The notes: generated by a model from the letters alone, not told the origin. A DNA stretch of 64,000 nucleotides from an uncultured Gemmiger sp. (GCA_944382835.1 CALWNP010000006.1:1-64000), one strand, 5' to 3'; positions 47,423 through 57,467 are shown, numbered from the stretch's first letter. Translations and numbers: made by a program.

Positions 47423-49593
47423 ATCAACATGCCGAACTTCTCGCCAAGGAACTCTCGCTGGACCTTCGCAACGTTCAGGGAGCCATTGAATTGATTGATG
47501 CCGGAAACACCATTCCCTTTATTGCACGGTATCGCAAGGAAGCCACCGGGTCGATGGATGACCAGGTGCTGCGGACCCTGGGCGAGCGGCTGGAATATCT
47601 TCGCGGGCTGGACAAGCGCCGGGAGGAAGTCTGCCGCAGCATTAATGAGCAGGGGGCCATGACCCCCGAGCTGGAACAGCAGATTGCGGCCGCCAAGACC
47701 CTGGCTGAGGTGGAGGATCTCTACCGCCCCTACAAGCCCAAGCGCAAAACCCGGGCCAGCATTGCCAAGGCCCGGGGGCTGCAGCCTTTGGCCGATGCCA
47801 TTTTGGCCCAGAAAGCGGATTTTGACCCAAAGGCTGCGGCTACAGACTATCTCAATGAGGAAGTGCCCGATGTGGAAGCGGCGCTGGCCGGGGCACAGGA
47901 CATTCTGGCCGAGGCCATCTCGGACGATGCCCGCTGCCGTGCCGAGCTGCGGCGGTATTACTATGCCTTCGGGCGGATCGCCAGCGTCAAAGCCAAGGAA
48001 GAAGACAGCGTTTATGCTCAGTATTATGAATACGCCGAGCCGGTGAACCGGATCCCCGGACACCGGATTCTGGCACTGGACCGCGGGGAGCGGGAAGGGT
48101 TCCTCAAGGTCAGCATCCAGGTGGATGCCGACCGGGCTGCTTCCATCACTTCCCAGATGTTTGCCCGCAAAAAAAGCGGCGGTGCCTCGGCGCTGGTGGT
48201 GGATGCTGCTGCCCGGGATGCCTATGCCCGGCTGATTCACCCCAGCCTGGAAAATGAACTGCGCAGTGCCCTGAGCGAAAAGGCGGCAGAGGGCGCCATC
48301 GCGGTGTTTGGAGACAACCTGCGGCAGCTGCTTCTCCAGCCGCCTATCCGCGGCAAGGTGGTGATGGGGCTGGACCCCGGCTACCGGATGGGATGCAAGG
48401 TGGCAGTGGTGGACCCCACCGGCAAGGTGCTGGACACCAATGTGGTCTATCCGGTGCCGGAGTTCAAACGGGTGGCTCAGGCCAAAGCCACCATCAAGGA
48501 GATGGTGCTGCGCAACCATGTGGAGCTCATGGCCATTGGCAACGGCACCGCCGGCCACGAGACCGAGCAGTTTGCCGCCGATGTGATCCGGGAGCTGGCT
48601 GCTGAAAAGGGGCTGCACCTGCAATACATGGTGGTCAGTGAAGCCGGCGCCAGTGTGTATTCTGCTTCCAAGCTGGCGGCAGAGGAATTTCCGCAGTATG
48701 ATGTCAACCTGCGCAGTGCGGTTTCCATCGCCCGCCGACTGCAGGACCCTCTGGCCGAACTGGTGAAGATCGATCCCAAGGCCGTCGGGGTGGGGCAGTA
48801 CCAGCACGACATGCCCCAGAAGCGGCTGAACGAAACGCTGGACGGCGTGGTGGAGGACTGCGTCAACTCGGTGGGGGTGGACCTGAACACCGCCTCGGCA
48901 CCGCTGCTGCGCCGGGTGGCGGGCATTACCGCAGCCACGGCCCGCAATATTGTCAGCTGGCGAGAAACCGAAGGTGCTTTTACCTCCCGTGCCCAGCTGA
49001 AAAAGGTGAAAGGTCTGGGTCCCAAGGCATATGAGCAGTGCGCGGGCTTTCTGCGTCTGCCCGGTGCCCGCAACCCGCTGGATGCCACGGCGGTCCACCC
49101 CGAAAGTTACGCCGCAGCCAAGGGGGTGCTGGAAGCCTGCGGATACACCGCATCGGAAATCGGCAGCCCCGAAATGCAGGACCTGCCGGTGCGCGTCAAG
49201 CGCAAAGGCACACAGGTCCTTTGTCAGGCACTGGGCATTGGCGAGCCGACCCTCTTGGATATTGTCAGCGAGTTGTGCAAGCCTGGCCGGGATGTGCGGG
49301 ACAGTCTGCCCAAGCCGCTTCTGCGCAGTGATGTGATGGGAATTTCGGACCTGAAGCCAGGGATGGACCTGACCGGCACAGTGCGCAACGTCATTGATTT
49401 TGGCGCCTTTGTGGATATCGGGGTACATCAGGATGGTCTTGTGCACATTTCACAAATCTCCAACCGCTTCATCAAACACCCGCGGGAGGTCCTCAAGGTG
49501 GGGGATATTGTCCGGGTCCGGGTTTTGTCCGTTGATGTGGAGAAAAAGCGGATTTCGCTGACCATGAAGGGGTTGGACGGCCAAAAAAGCTGA
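47419..49593 (+). CDS. tex: Transcription accessory protein Tex (S1 RNA-binding)
   Basis: RNA-binding protein linked to transcription and RNA turnover. 724 residues with the full Tex layout: N-terminal helical domain, YqgF-like nuclease fold (GLDPGYRMGCKVAVVDPTG), tandem helix-hairpin-helix (SVGVDLNTASAPLLRRVAGI and FTSRAQLKKVKGLGPKA), and a C-terminal S1 domain (LTGTVRNVIDFGAFVDIGV). Translation is coupled to yfhO by ATGA. Confidence 0.96.
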   Translation: MNQHAELLAKELSLDLRNVQGAIELIDAGNTIPFIARYRKEATGSMDDQVLRTLGERLEYLRGLDKRREEVCRSINEQGAMTPELEQQIAAAKTLAEVEDLYRPYKPKRKTRASIAKARGLQPLADAILAQKADFDPKAAATDYLNEEVPDVEAALAGAQDILAEAISDDARCRAELRRYYYAFGRIASVKAKEEDSVYAQYYEYAEPVNRIPGHRILALDRGEREGFLKVSIQVDADRAASITSQMFARKKSGGASALVVDAAARDAYARLIHPSLENELRSALSEKAAEGAIAVFGDNLRQLLLQPPIRGKVVMGLDPGYRMGCKVAVVDPTGKVLDTNVVYPVPEFKRVAQAKATIKEMVLRNHVELMAIGNGTAGHETEQFAADVIRELAAEKGLHLQYMVVSEAGASVYSASKLAAEEFPQYDVNLRSAVSIARRLQDPLAELVKIDPKAVGVGQYQHDMPQKRLNETLDGVVEDCVNSVGVDLNTASAPLLRRVAGITAATARNIVSWRETEGAFTSRAQLKKVKGLGPKAYEQCAGFLRLPGARNPLDATAVHPESYAAAKGVLEACGYTASEIGSPEMQDLPVRVKRKGTQVLCQALGIGEPTLLDIVSELCKPGRDVRDSLPKPLLRSDVMGISDLKPGMDLTGTVRNVIDFGAFVDIGVHQDGLVHISQISNRFIKHPREVLKVGDIVRVRVLSVDVEKKRISLTMKGLDGQKS

Positions 49594-49879
49594 GATGGAA
49601 CATCTGCTCTCGATTTATGGATAATTGTTGCCATGAACTTTGTGGCAACCCGAGGCACTTTGCTGGAAAATCCTGTCAGAAACCCAGGAAAATGCAATTA
49701 TGCGAACTGATAAAGCAAAATTGCTATACTGAAAAGATAATAAGTGTGAAATCCAGCGCCTGAATCTGCTCAATTGTTGGAAGTCCGAACAAAACCAAAC
49801 ATGGCGTATTATGCCTTTTGTGCATCTTGTAGAAAAAGAGACCTCTATGTTTGTGCAATTATGCCACTGGAAATAATTA
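49594..49879. other. Long AT-rich intergenic region upstream of the HPr-like gene
   Basis: No credible gene. The segment is AT-rich compared with its surroundings. The 8-mer AATTATGC occurs at 49696, 49856 and 49875; the last copy overlaps the -10 region. Possible regulatory region; no terminator hairpin for tex is clear. Confidence 0.5.
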
Positions 49880-49888
49880 TGCTATAAT
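49880..49888 (+). promoter_or_regulatory. Extended -10 promoter of the HPr-like gene
   Basis: TGCTATAAT is an extended -10 element with perfect TATAAT at 49883-49888, 75 bp before the start codon. The -35 region is poor. Confidence 0.65.
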
Positions 49889-49962
49889 ATCGCATGTAAG
49901 GATGAGCGTACAGCATGAGGCTGGCCCCCTTACATGGGATAAGAACATGGAGGTCTTTAATT

Positions 49963-50187
49963 ATGGTGAGACAAGTCAAGGTTTCCAACTTTAGCGAAGT
50001 CCAGGGAATCGTGTCTGCGGCCGCCAAATGCTATAACGATGTTGGCGTGCACGACATGAAGGGCAGCATTGCCGATGCCAAGAGCATCCTGGGAATGATG
50101 AGCCTGGATTACAGCCACCCTGTCAAGATCGTCTGCGAGGATGAGCGGGATCTCGACCGTGTGGTCAGAGCTGTTACTCGCCAGTAA
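49963..50187 (+). CDS. HPr-like protein lacking the phosphorylatable histidine
   Basis: 74-residue protein of the HPr fold. The second half, GSIADAKSILGMMSLD, matches the HPr segment around Ser46 (KSIMGVMSLG). In the N-terminal active-site loop the usual GxHAR motif is replaced by NFSEVQGIVSAAAKC and has no His. It therefore cannot accept phosphate from enzyme I in the normal way, but could keep a regulatory Ser site. Strong SD TGGAGG with a 9-bp spacer supports the ATG at 49963. Monocistronic with a strong terminator. Confidence 0.82.
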   Translation: MVRQVKVSNFSEVQGIVSAAAKCYNDVGVHDMKGSIADAKSILGMMSLDYSHPVKIVCEDERDLDRVVRAVTRQ

Positions 50188-50202
50188 ATTCGGAAACAAA
50201 AT

Positions 50203-50250
50203 AAAGCCCGCGGGGGCTGCCACATTCCGGCAGCCCCCGCGGGCTTTTAT
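50203..50250. terminator. Strong bidirectional terminator
   Basis: Perfect 19-bp stem starting AAAGCCCGCGGG and ending CCCGCGGGCTTT with a 7-nt loop, between the convergent HPr-like and asnA genes. Confidence 0.93.
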
Positions 50251-50257
50251 TTTGCGG

Positions 50258-51268
50258 TTACAGCAGTGCCACCCCTGCGTTTTTGCAGACGGTTTCGGTC
50301 TGTTCGTCCCACAAGCTGACCTGAACCTCACCGATATGAGCCTTGCCCAGCAACAGCATGCACAGCCGGCTCTGGCCGATGCCGCCGCCCATGGTCAGCG
50401 GCAGGCGGCCTTCCAGCAGCATCTTGTGGAAGGGAAGTTCGGCACGCTCGGGGCAGCCGGCGGCATCCAGCTGGTGCAGCAGGGCCTTGCGGTCCACCCG
50501 GATGCCCATGCTGGAGAGCTCCAGTGCACAGCCCAGAGGCTTGTGCCAGAAGAGAATGTCGCAGTTCAGCGACCAGTCGTCATAGTCGGGGGCGCGCCCG
50601 TCGTGGGGCTGGCCGCTCTTGAGAGGGGCGCCGATCTGCATGATGCAGACGGTGCCGTGCTGCCGTGTAAAGGCGTTTTCCCGCTCCTTCGGGGTGGAAT
50701 CCGGATAAAGATTCTCCAGCTCCTGGGTGGTGATGAAGGTGACTTCCCGGCGGAGCTGGATCTTCTTCAGCTCGGGAAATTTCCAGCGCAGTTCATCGGC
50801 GGTGGCGCAGACGGCGTCCACGATGTCCCGCACCGTCTCCTGCAGAAAGGGCAGGTTGCGCTCTTTTTCGGTGATGACCTTTTCCCAGTCCCACTGGTCC
50901 ACATAGATGCTGTGCAGGTTGTCCAGCTCCTCATCACGGCGGATGGCGTTCATGTCGGTGACCAGACCCTGCCCGGGGCGGAACCCGTATTTGGCCAGGG
51001 CAAACCGCTTCCATTTGGCCAGGCTGTGCACGACCTCGGCGTTTTCCTTCAGGCAGGGGATGTCAAAGCTGACCGGGCGTTCCACGCCGTTCAGATCATC
51101 ATTCAGGCCACTGCCATGCAGTACAAACAGGGGAGCGGTGACACGTTTGAGATGCAGTGCCAGACAAATTTTTTCCTGAAAGATGGTCTTGATGAGGCCG
51201 ATGGCCTTTTGGGTGTCGTACAACCCCAGCGTACTTTTGTAGTTGTGCGGAATGGTGGTTTTGGACAT
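50258..51268 (-). CDS. asnA: Aspartate--ammonia ligase (asparagine synthetase A)
   Basis: ATP-dependent synthesis of asparagine from aspartate and ammonia; class II synthetase-like fold. 336 residues: MSKTTIPHNYKSTLGLYDTQ at the N-terminus, the motif VERPVSFDI, SIYVDQWDWEK, and the C-terminal MGGGIGQSRLCMLLLGK ATP site. Monocistronic; start follows GGAAGAGAGG. Confidence 0.97.
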   Translation of the reverse strand: MSKTTIPHNYKSTLGLYDTQKAIGLIKTIFQEKICLALHLKRVTAPLFVLHGSGLNDDLNGVERPVSFDIPCLKENAEVVHSLAKWKRFALAKYGFRPGQGLVTDMNAIRRDEELDNLHSIYVDQWDWEKVITEKERNLPFLQETVRDIVDAVCATADELRWKFPELKKIQLRREVTFITTQELENLYPDSTPKERENAFTRQHGTVCIMQIGAPLKSGQPHDGRAPDYDDWSLNCDILFWHKPLGCALELSSMGIRVDRKALLHQLDAAGCPERAELPFHKMLLEGRLPLTMGGGIGQSRLCMLLLGKAHIGEVQVSLWDEQTETVCKNAGVALL

Positions 51269-51298
51269 GATGAAATCCTCTCTTCCTTACAAATCTTT

Positions 51299-53062
51299 TT
51301 ACACCTTGGCAAACTGGCTCTCGTACAGCTCGGCGTAAAAGCCGCCCTTGGCCAGCAGTTCCTCATGGGTGCCGCTCTCGATGATGTTGCCGGCTTTCAT
51401 CACCAGAATCCGGTCGGCGTTCTTGATGGTGGACAGACGATGGGCCACAATGAAACTGGTACGGCCCTTCATCAGCTCCTCAAAGGCGTCCTGCACCAGA
51501 ACCTCGGTGCGGGTGTCGATGGAGGAGGTGGCCTCGTCCAGAATCAGGATGGGGGGCTTGCGCAGCATGACGCGGGCAATGCAGAGCAGCTGTTTCTGGC
51601 CCTGGCTGATGTTGCCGCCATCCTCGGCAATCATGGTGTCATAGCCCTGGGGCAGACGGCAGATAAAGCTGTGGGCCCGGGCTTTTTTGGCTGCGGCAAT
51701 GATTTCCTCCCGGGTGGCATCCGGCTTGCCGTAGGCGATGTTTTCGGCCACCGTGCCGCATTTGAGCCAGGTTTCCTGCAGCACCATGCCCAGATTGGCC
51801 CGCAGCGAATCCCGGGTGATCCGGTTGATGGACCAGTCGTCCACCGACAGGGTGCCGCCGTCGATCTCGTAGAACCGCATCAGCAGATTGACCAGTGTGG
51901 TTTTGCCGCAGCCGGTGGGGCCCACCAGGGCAATCCGCTGGCCGGGGTAGACCCGCAGGTTCATATCCTCAATCAGGGGCACCTTGGGATCATAGCGGAA
52001 TTTGACATGCTCAAAGCAGACCCGGCCGGCTCCCTGGTGAAGCACCTTGGCGTCCGGTGCATCAGGCTGGATGGGAGGTTCGTCAATCAGATCAAATACC
52101 CGCTGCGCGCAGGCCAGGGCGTTCTGCAGCTCGGTCATGACGCTGGAAATGTCGTTGAAAGGCTTGGTGTACTGGTTGGCATAGTTGAGCACCGCCGACA
52201 GATCACCCACCGTGATCCCGCCGGCAATGGCGATGAAGGCACCCAGCAATCCCACTGCCGCATAGACCACCGAGTTGACAAACCGGGTGCAGGGGTTGGT
52301 CAGGGAGGAGAAGAACACCGCCCGGACGCCGCAGCTTTGCAGGTCCAGATTGACCCGCTCAAACCGATCCTCGGCGCGCTGTTCGTAGCCAAAGGCCCGG
52401 ACCAGGTGCTCGTTGCCCACCAGTTCTTCCACCAGACTGGTCATCTCTGCCCGGGTTTCGCTCTGGACCCGGAACATCGAGTAGGTGTGCTCGGCAATAA
52501 AGCGGGCCACAAAGATGGAGAGGGGGGTCAGCAGAACCACCACCAGGGCGATCCGCCAGTCAATGGAAAGCATAAAGGCCAGGGTACCCAGGATGGTCAG
52601 GATGCCGGTGAACAGCTGGGTGAAGCCCATGAGAAGACCGTCGGAAAACTGCTCCACATCGGTGGTGATCCGGCTGATGGCGTCGCCGGGGCGGTGGGCG
52701 TCGATGTACCGGATGGGCAGCTGTTCCAGATGCTCAAAGGCCTGAACCCGGATGTCCCGCACTACCTGGTAGGTGATGCGGTTGTTGACCATGCTCATCA
52801 GCCACTGGGAGACAGCGGTGATGGTCACAACCACCACCAGCCGGACGGCCAGTTGGCCCAGGGCGGCAAAATCCACCTGGCCGGGACCCAGGATTAGGTC
52901 CACACCGTGACCGGTGAGAACCGGGGCGTAGAGGGTGGTGATGACGGTGATGGCGGCGAGAATCAGGGTCAGAGCCACCAGAAAACGATAGGGGGCAATC
53001 AGCCGCAGAACCCGGCGGATGGTGGAGGCACTGCCCTTGGAAGTCGAAATCTTTTTGCTCAT
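51299..53062 (-). CDS. ABC exporter half-transporter, canonical nucleotide-binding subunit
   Basis: 587-residue fused permease/ATPase of the multidrug exporter type: six transmembrane helices (about residues 15-320), then NBD with Walker A GPTGCGKTTL, Q-loop, signature NISQGQKQ (LSGGQ changed), Walker B ILILDEATSS with the catalytic Glu, and H-loop VAHRLST. It overlaps the preceding gene as ATGA. With its partner it fits a heterodimeric exporter in which one site is degenerate. Substrate unknown. Confidence 0.94.
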   Translation of the reverse strand: MSKKISTSKGSASTIRRVLRLIAPYRFLVALTLILAAITVITTLYAPVLTGHGVDLILGPGQVDFAALGQLAVRLVVVVTITAVSQWLMSMVNNRITYQVVRDIRVQAFEHLEQLPIRYIDAHRPGDAISRITTDVEQFSDGLLMGFTQLFTGILTILGTLAFMLSIDWRIALVVVLLTPLSIFVARFIAEHTYSMFRVQSETRAEMTSLVEELVGNEHLVRAFGYEQRAEDRFERVNLDLQSCGVRAVFFSSLTNPCTRFVNSVVYAAVGLLGAFIAIAGGITVGDLSAVLNYANQYTKPFNDISSVMTELQNALACAQRVFDLIDEPPIQPDAPDAKVLHQGAGRVCFEHVKFRYDPKVPLIEDMNLRVYPGQRIALVGPTGCGKTTLVNLLMRFYEIDGGTLSVDDWSINRITRDSLRANLGMVLQETWLKCGTVAENIAYGKPDATREEIIAAAKKARAHSFICRLPQGYDTMIAEDGGNISQGQKQLLCIARVMLRKPPILILDEATSSIDTRTEVLVQDAFEELMKGRTSFIVAHRLSTIKNADRILVMKAGNIIESGTHEELLAKGGFYAELYESQFAKV

Positions 53063-54798
53063 AGGGTTTTCTCCACCTCCTCCCGGCTCAACTGACTCAT
53101 ACAGATTTCACGGTAGACCGGACAATTCTGCAGCAGATCGGCATGGGTGCCATTGCCCACCAGAATGCCGTCGTCCAGTACCAGAATCCGGTCGGCGCGC
53201 TGAACGGCCGCCGCACGTTGGGAAACAATAAAGACCGTCATGCCGTTGGTTCGCTTTTTCAGTGCCCGACGCAGCGCTGCATCGGTGGCAAAGTCCAGGG
53301 CCGAGGAACTGTCGTCCAGAATCAGAATCTGGGGCTTGGAGACCAGGGCGCGGGCGATGGTCAGGCGCTGGCGCTGGCCGCCGCTGAAGTTGCGGCCGCC
53401 GGTTTCCACCGGTTCATCCAGGGCCCCGGGCTTGCCGCGGACAAAATCCGCTGCCTGGGCAATTTCCAGTGCTTGCCAGATGGCCTCATCGCTGGCATCG
53501 GGGCAGGCCCAGCGCATGTTGTCCCGGATGGAGCCGGTAAAGAGCACGGCCCGCTGGGGAACAATGCCGATCATCCGCCGCAGCTGGGCAAAACCGAAGC
53601 CCCGGACATCCTGCCCGAACAGCCGCACGGTGCCCTGGGAGGCATCGTAAAAGCGGGGAATCAAGTTGATCAGGGTGGACTTGCCGCTGCCGGTACCGCC
53701 GATCACACCGATGGTCTCGCCGGGGGCCGCCGCAAAGGAGATGTTGCTCAGGCTGGGGGCACCGGCTCCTTTGTAGGTGAAGTCCACTTTGTCAAATGCC
53801 ACCGCTGGGGCATCCTGGGCAGGCGCCAGGGTGGGCTGGGCCGGATCAGGCATGCTGGTCGGGGTGTCCAGAATCTCCAGCACCCGGATCCCGCTGGCCA
53901 GGGCGCGGGTGATGGAGATGACCAGATCGGCCATCCGCAGGAGATTGGTCAGAATCTGCCCCATATAATTGATTAAGGCGATCACCTCACCCTGGGTCAG
54001 GGCACCGGTGTCCACCTCCACGCCGCCGCGGATGAGCAGCACCGCAATGGCCAGGTTGACCAGCAGATAGGTCAGGGGATTCATCAATGCCGAAATCCGG
54101 CCGGCGCCGATCTGCAGCTGCTTGAACCGATCGTTGGTCTGTACAAAGTCCGCAACTTCATCCGCCTGCCGGGCAAAGGCGCGGACCACCCGGGCACCCA
54201 CATAGTTTTCGCGGGTCAGGAGGGTGACCCGGTCCAGGGTGTTCTGGGCCTGGCGGTAGGTGGGAACGGTGGCCCGCATGATCAGATAGATCACCAGCGA
54301 AATCACCACAGTGACCACCAGGAACAACAGGGTCAGCCGTGGACTGATGAGCAGTGCCATAATCAGGGAGCCCAACACAATAAAGGGGCATCGCAGCAGC
54401 AGGCGCAGTGCCATGTTGACGCCATTCTGCATCTGATTGATGTCACTGGTCATCCGGGTGACCAGGGTGGGGGTGCCGATGCCGTCCAGCTCACTGTACG
54501 ACAGGGTGTTGATGTGGTGAAAGAGATCCCGCCGCAGGGCTGTGCCGTAGCCCAACGCTGCCCGTGCCGAAAACCACTGGGCTGTCAGACTGCTGGCCAG
54601 GCCAACCACGGCCAGCAGCACCAGCAAACCGAACTGACCCCAGAGAGTGCCGGTGTTGCCGCTTTTGATGCCGGTGTCAATCATCCGGGCAACCACCAAA
54701 GGCACCAACAGCTCAAAACAGGCTTCCAGCATTTTGAACAGGGGAGCCAGGATACTCTCTTTTTCGTATCCTTTGATATACCGCAAGAGTTTTTGCAT
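53059..54798 (-). CDS. ABC exporter half-transporter, degenerate nucleotide-binding subunit
   Basis: 579-residue partner of the next gene. Six transmembrane helices then NBD with Walker A GGTGSGKSTL, consensus-like signature FSGGQRQR, Walker B ILILDDSSSALD in which the catalytic Glu is Asp, and VSQRAAAV where the H-loop His is Gln. This complementary pattern (bad Walker B/H-loop here, bad signature in the partner) is the hallmark of heterodimeric exporters such as TM287/288. Start ATG 54798 follows AAAGGTGG. Confidence 0.94.
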   Translation of the reverse strand: MQKLLRYIKGYEKESILAPLFKMLEACFELLVPLVVARMIDTGIKSGNTGTLWGQFGLLVLLAVVGLASSLTAQWFSARAALGYGTALRRDLFHHINTLSYSELDGIGTPTLVTRMTSDINQMQNGVNMALRLLLRCPFIVLGSLIMALLISPRLTLLFLVVTVVISLVIYLIMRATVPTYRQAQNTLDRVTLLTRENYVGARVVRAFARQADEVADFVQTNDRFKQLQIGAGRISALMNPLTYLLVNLAIAVLLIRGGVEVDTGALTQGEVIALINYMGQILTNLLRMADLVISITRALASGIRVLEILDTPTSMPDPAQPTLAPAQDAPAVAFDKVDFTYKGAGAPSLSNISFAAAPGETIGVIGGTGSGKSTLINLIPRFYDASQGTVRLFGQDVRGFGFAQLRRMIGIVPQRAVLFTGSIRDNMRWACPDASDEAIWQALEIAQAADFVRGKPGALDEPVETGGRNFSGGQRQRLTIARALVSKPQILILDDSSSALDFATDAALRRALKKRTNGMTVFIVSQRAAAVQRADRILVLDDGILVGNGTHADLLQNCPVYREICMSQLSREEVEKTL

Positions 54799-54969
54799 GT
54801 TATGCCACCTTTACAACCTTTCTTCCAACAGGAAGCAAAGAGAATTAACATGCAAAATTATAACATACAAAACCTTGGTTGTCATCGCACACATTCGATG
54901 ATTATTTGCGCCGAGGACGCCTATACTTGCTATGTGAGCAAAATCAGCGAGTCCAAAGGGAGGATCAGG

Positions 54970-57240
54970 ATGCTGTATTTTAATAAAAATTTATCGCATG
55001 CCGCGGCAAAGACTGTGGGCCGGGCGTTGGAGCTGGCAGGCCGCCAGGGATGCACCGCCATGGATACAGGGCATCTGCTTCTGGCGCTGGTACAGAGCGG
55101 CAAGGGCCCGGCAGTGGAATATCTGCAACGAAAAAATGTGACCGAGGCATCACTGTACTCCTGTGCGGCAAACCGGGCCTGTGGGGGTAGACCGGTCCAT
55201 CTGCGGAGAAAGGACCTGGCGCCGGAGGCCAGCAAAGCGCTGGAATTTGCGGTGCTGGGGGCCCATGCCTCCCGCTCTCCCCGGGCGGAAAACGAGCATC
55301 TGCTCTGTGCCATGCTGGAGGATTGCAGCTGCACCGCCAGTGTCTGGTTGGCCGGGCTGGGCATTGAGGTCCCCCAGGCAGCCCGGGAATGTCGCCGTCT
55401 GTCGGGGCAGATGGTCCTGCCCCAGGCGCCGCGGATGAGCACCAGCCGGGGCGGCAAGCCCAGTGAAAAGTATGGCCGGGACCTGACCCGGCTGGCTCAG
55501 GAGGGACTGCTGGACCCGGTGCTTTGCCGGGATGAGGAACTGGAGCGAATGATCGAGATTCTCTGCCGGCGGCAAAAGAACAATCCCTGCCTGTTGGGAG
55601 AACCTGGCGTGGGCAAAAGCGCCCTGGCCGAGGCGCTGGCCCAGCGGATTGCGGCGGGCCAGGTCACCCAGAGCCTGCGGGGAAAGCGGGTGCTGGCACT
55701 GGACATGGCCTCCATGGTAGCGGGCACCAAATACCGCGGCGATTTTGAGGAGCGGTTCAAGAATCTTTTGGAGGAACTCTACCGGGATCGCAGCACCATC
55801 CTGTTCATCGATGAGATCCATGTGATTGCCGGGGCCGGGGCCGCCGAGGGGGCTATCGATGCCGCCAGCATTCTCAAACCTATGCTGGCCCGGGGGGAAG
55901 TGCAGCTGATCGGTGCCACTACCCCGGAGGAATACCGCAAGACCATCCAGAAGGACTCGGCGCTGGATCGCCGGTTCGGCAAGGTGATGATCGAAGAACC
56001 CTCTCCGGCCAATGCGGTGACCATCCTGTCGGGGCTGATGCCCCGGTATGAGCGCTATCATAATGTAAGCATCCCTGCTGAAGCCATTCAGGCGGCGGTG
56101 GAGCTGAGCGTGCGGTATCTGCCCGGCCGCTGCCTGCCGGACAAGGCCATTGACCTTTTGGATGAGGCGGCAGCCATGGTGCGGATCAACGGAGGCCGGG
56201 AGGAACCGGCCGCTCTGACCCCCGACGATATTGCCAAGGTAGTCAGCAAGGCCAGCGGTGTGCCCGCCGAGCGGGTGGGGGAAGCGGAACGGGAACGCCT
56301 GGAACAGCTGGAAGACCGTCTGGCTGCCGAGGTGATCGGCCAGCCCCGGGCAGTCAAAGCGGTGGCGGCTGCCATTCGCCGCAGCCGCACCGGGCTGCGG
56401 GAACCCGGCCGCCCCATCGGAGCCATGCTCTTTTTGGGCCCCACCGGTGTGGGCAAAACCCAGCTGGCCCGCACTCTGGCCAAACACTGGTTCGGCAGCG
56501 AAAAGGCTCTGTTGCGGTTTGACATGTCGGAATATATGGAACAACATACCGTGGCCCGGCTGATCGGCTCGCCTCCGGGCTATGTGGGCCATGAGGAAGG
56601 GGGACAGCTCACCGAGGCGGTGCGCCGTCGTCCGTACAGCGTGGTGCTCTTTGACGAAATCGAAAAGGCACACGGGGACATCCAGAATGTGCTGCTGCAG
56701 ATTCTGGAAGACGGTTGTCTGACCGATGCCCAAGGACGCAAGGCGGATTTCTCCAACACCATTATCCTCATGACCTCCAACCTGGGGGCAAGATGCCTGG
56801 CGGGACAGACATCCCTGCTGGGGTTTGGCTCGACAGCAGAGGAGAGCGACCGCCGCGGCAAACGGGCGCTGCAGGAGGCCCGGGAGTATTTCCGCCCCGA
56901 GCTCATGGGACGCCTGGATGAGGTGGTTCTCTTTGATCCTCTGGGCCCCGAGCAGCTGGCGGCCATCGCCGACCGGCTTTTGGTGGAGTTGGAACAGCGC
57001 GCAGCGGCGCAAGGGTATACCCTGCACCACACACCGGCTGTGGCCACAGCCCTGGCGGGGACGGCGGTTCCTGCCTACGGGGCCCGGGAACTGCGGCGGA
57101 AGGTCGGCCGCGCGGTGGAGCAGGCACTGGCAGACCGCATCGCGGCCGGAAAAGCAGTGCCGGGGGTCTGCTATACCGCCACGGTGGCAGAAAACGGGAA
57201 AATTGTCCTGACCAGCGATGATCTGGCCGCCTGTGTGTGA
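54970..57240 (+). CDS. clpC: ClpC-type AAA+ unfoldase (Clp protease ATP-binding subunit)
   Basis: Hexameric unfoldase that feeds ClpP. 756 residues: double Clp N-domain (about 1-140), D1 AAA module with [14 protein letters not shown] and [10 protein letters not shown], a short linker in place of the ClpB middle domain, D2 AAA module with [14 protein letters not shown] and [18 protein letters not shown] is a ClpP-binding LGF loop. No UVR-type linker motif is evident, so it is shorter than B. subtilis ClpC. Divergent from the ABC exporter; start follows GGGAGG. Confidence 0.92.
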   Translation: MLYFNKNLSHAAAKTVGRALELAGRQGCTAMDTGHLLLALVQSGKGPAVEYLQRKNVTEASLYSCAANRACGGRPVHLRRKDLAPEASKALEFAVLGAHASRSPRAENEHLLCAMLEDCSCTASVWLAGLGIEVPQAARECRRLSGQMVLPQAPRMSTSRGGKPSEKYGRDLTRLAQEGLLDPVLCRDEELERMIEILCRRQKNNPCLLGEPGVGKSALAEALAQRIAAGQVTQSLRGKRVLALDMASMVAGTKYRGDFEERFKNLLEELYRDRSTILFIDEIHVIAGAGAAEGAIDAASILKPMLARGEVQLIGATTPEEYRKTIQKDSALDRRFGKVMIEEPSPANAVTILSGLMPRYERYHNVSIPAEAIQAAVELSVRYLPGRCLPDKAIDLLDEAAAMVRINGGREEPAALTPDDIAKVVSKASGVPAERVGEAERERLEQLEDRLAAEVIGQPRAVKAVAAAIRRSRTGLREPGRPIGAMLFLGPTGVGKTQLARTLAKHWFGSEKALLRFDMSEYMEQHTVARLIGSPPGYVGHEEGGQLTEAVRRRPYSVVLFDEIEKAHGDIQNVLLQILEDGCLTDAQGRKADFSNTIILMTSNLGARCLAGQTSLLGFGSTAEESDRRGKRALQEAREYFRPELMGRLDEVVLFDPLGPEQLAAIADRLLVELEQRAAAQGYTLHHTPAVATALAGTAVPAYGARELRRKVGRAVEQALADRIAAGKAVPGVCYTATVAENGKIVLTSDDLAACV

Positions 57241-57268
57241 ACCGGCTTGGCAGGCAAGTGATACAATG

Positions 57269-57314
57269 AAAACAGCGCCCTCTCGAACAAAACCGAGAAG
57301 GCGCTGTTTGTTGT
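57269..57314. terminator. Bidirectional terminator between clpC and the element (former tRNA-Thr terminator)
   Basis: AAAACAGCGCC pairs with GGCGCTGTTT, with an inner TCTCG/CGAGA stem. It ends clpC. Because it lies just past the displaced 3' end of tRNA-Thr, it probably served that tRNA gene before the element inserted. Confidence 0.85.
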
Positions 57315-57315
57315 C

Positions 57316-57361
57316 TGGAGCTGACAACAGGAATCGAACCTGCAACCTGCTGATTACAAAT
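57316..57361. repeat. Left attachment-site repeat (displaced tRNA-Thr 3' end)
   Basis: 46 bp identical to 62808-62853. It reads, on the minus strand, as the 3' part of tRNA-Thr with CCA but has no 5' half. It is the original chromosomal 3' end pushed away by insertion. Confidence 0.95.
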
Positions 57362-57467
57362 TGTGCCTCCCGGCTTTTGTGACGTTTCGTGTCGTTCACT
57401 ATACAACTGTATATCGCTGTTTTTCGCTTGCTCTCGTTTCGTGTCGTGGCGCATCGTTTCGCAAAAT

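Noticed and set aside
50141..52897. 918-codon open frame on the plus strand
   Set aside because: Antisense to asnA and the ABC exporter gene, low-complexity translation.
54514..54969. N-terminal extension of the ClpC gene
   Set aside because: Frame runs through the divergent ABC gene; the ATG at 54970 has a good ribosome-binding site and matches the family start.
57316..57361. A second tRNA-Thr gene
   Set aside because: Only the 3' half is present. It is the att-site copy, not a functional tRNA.
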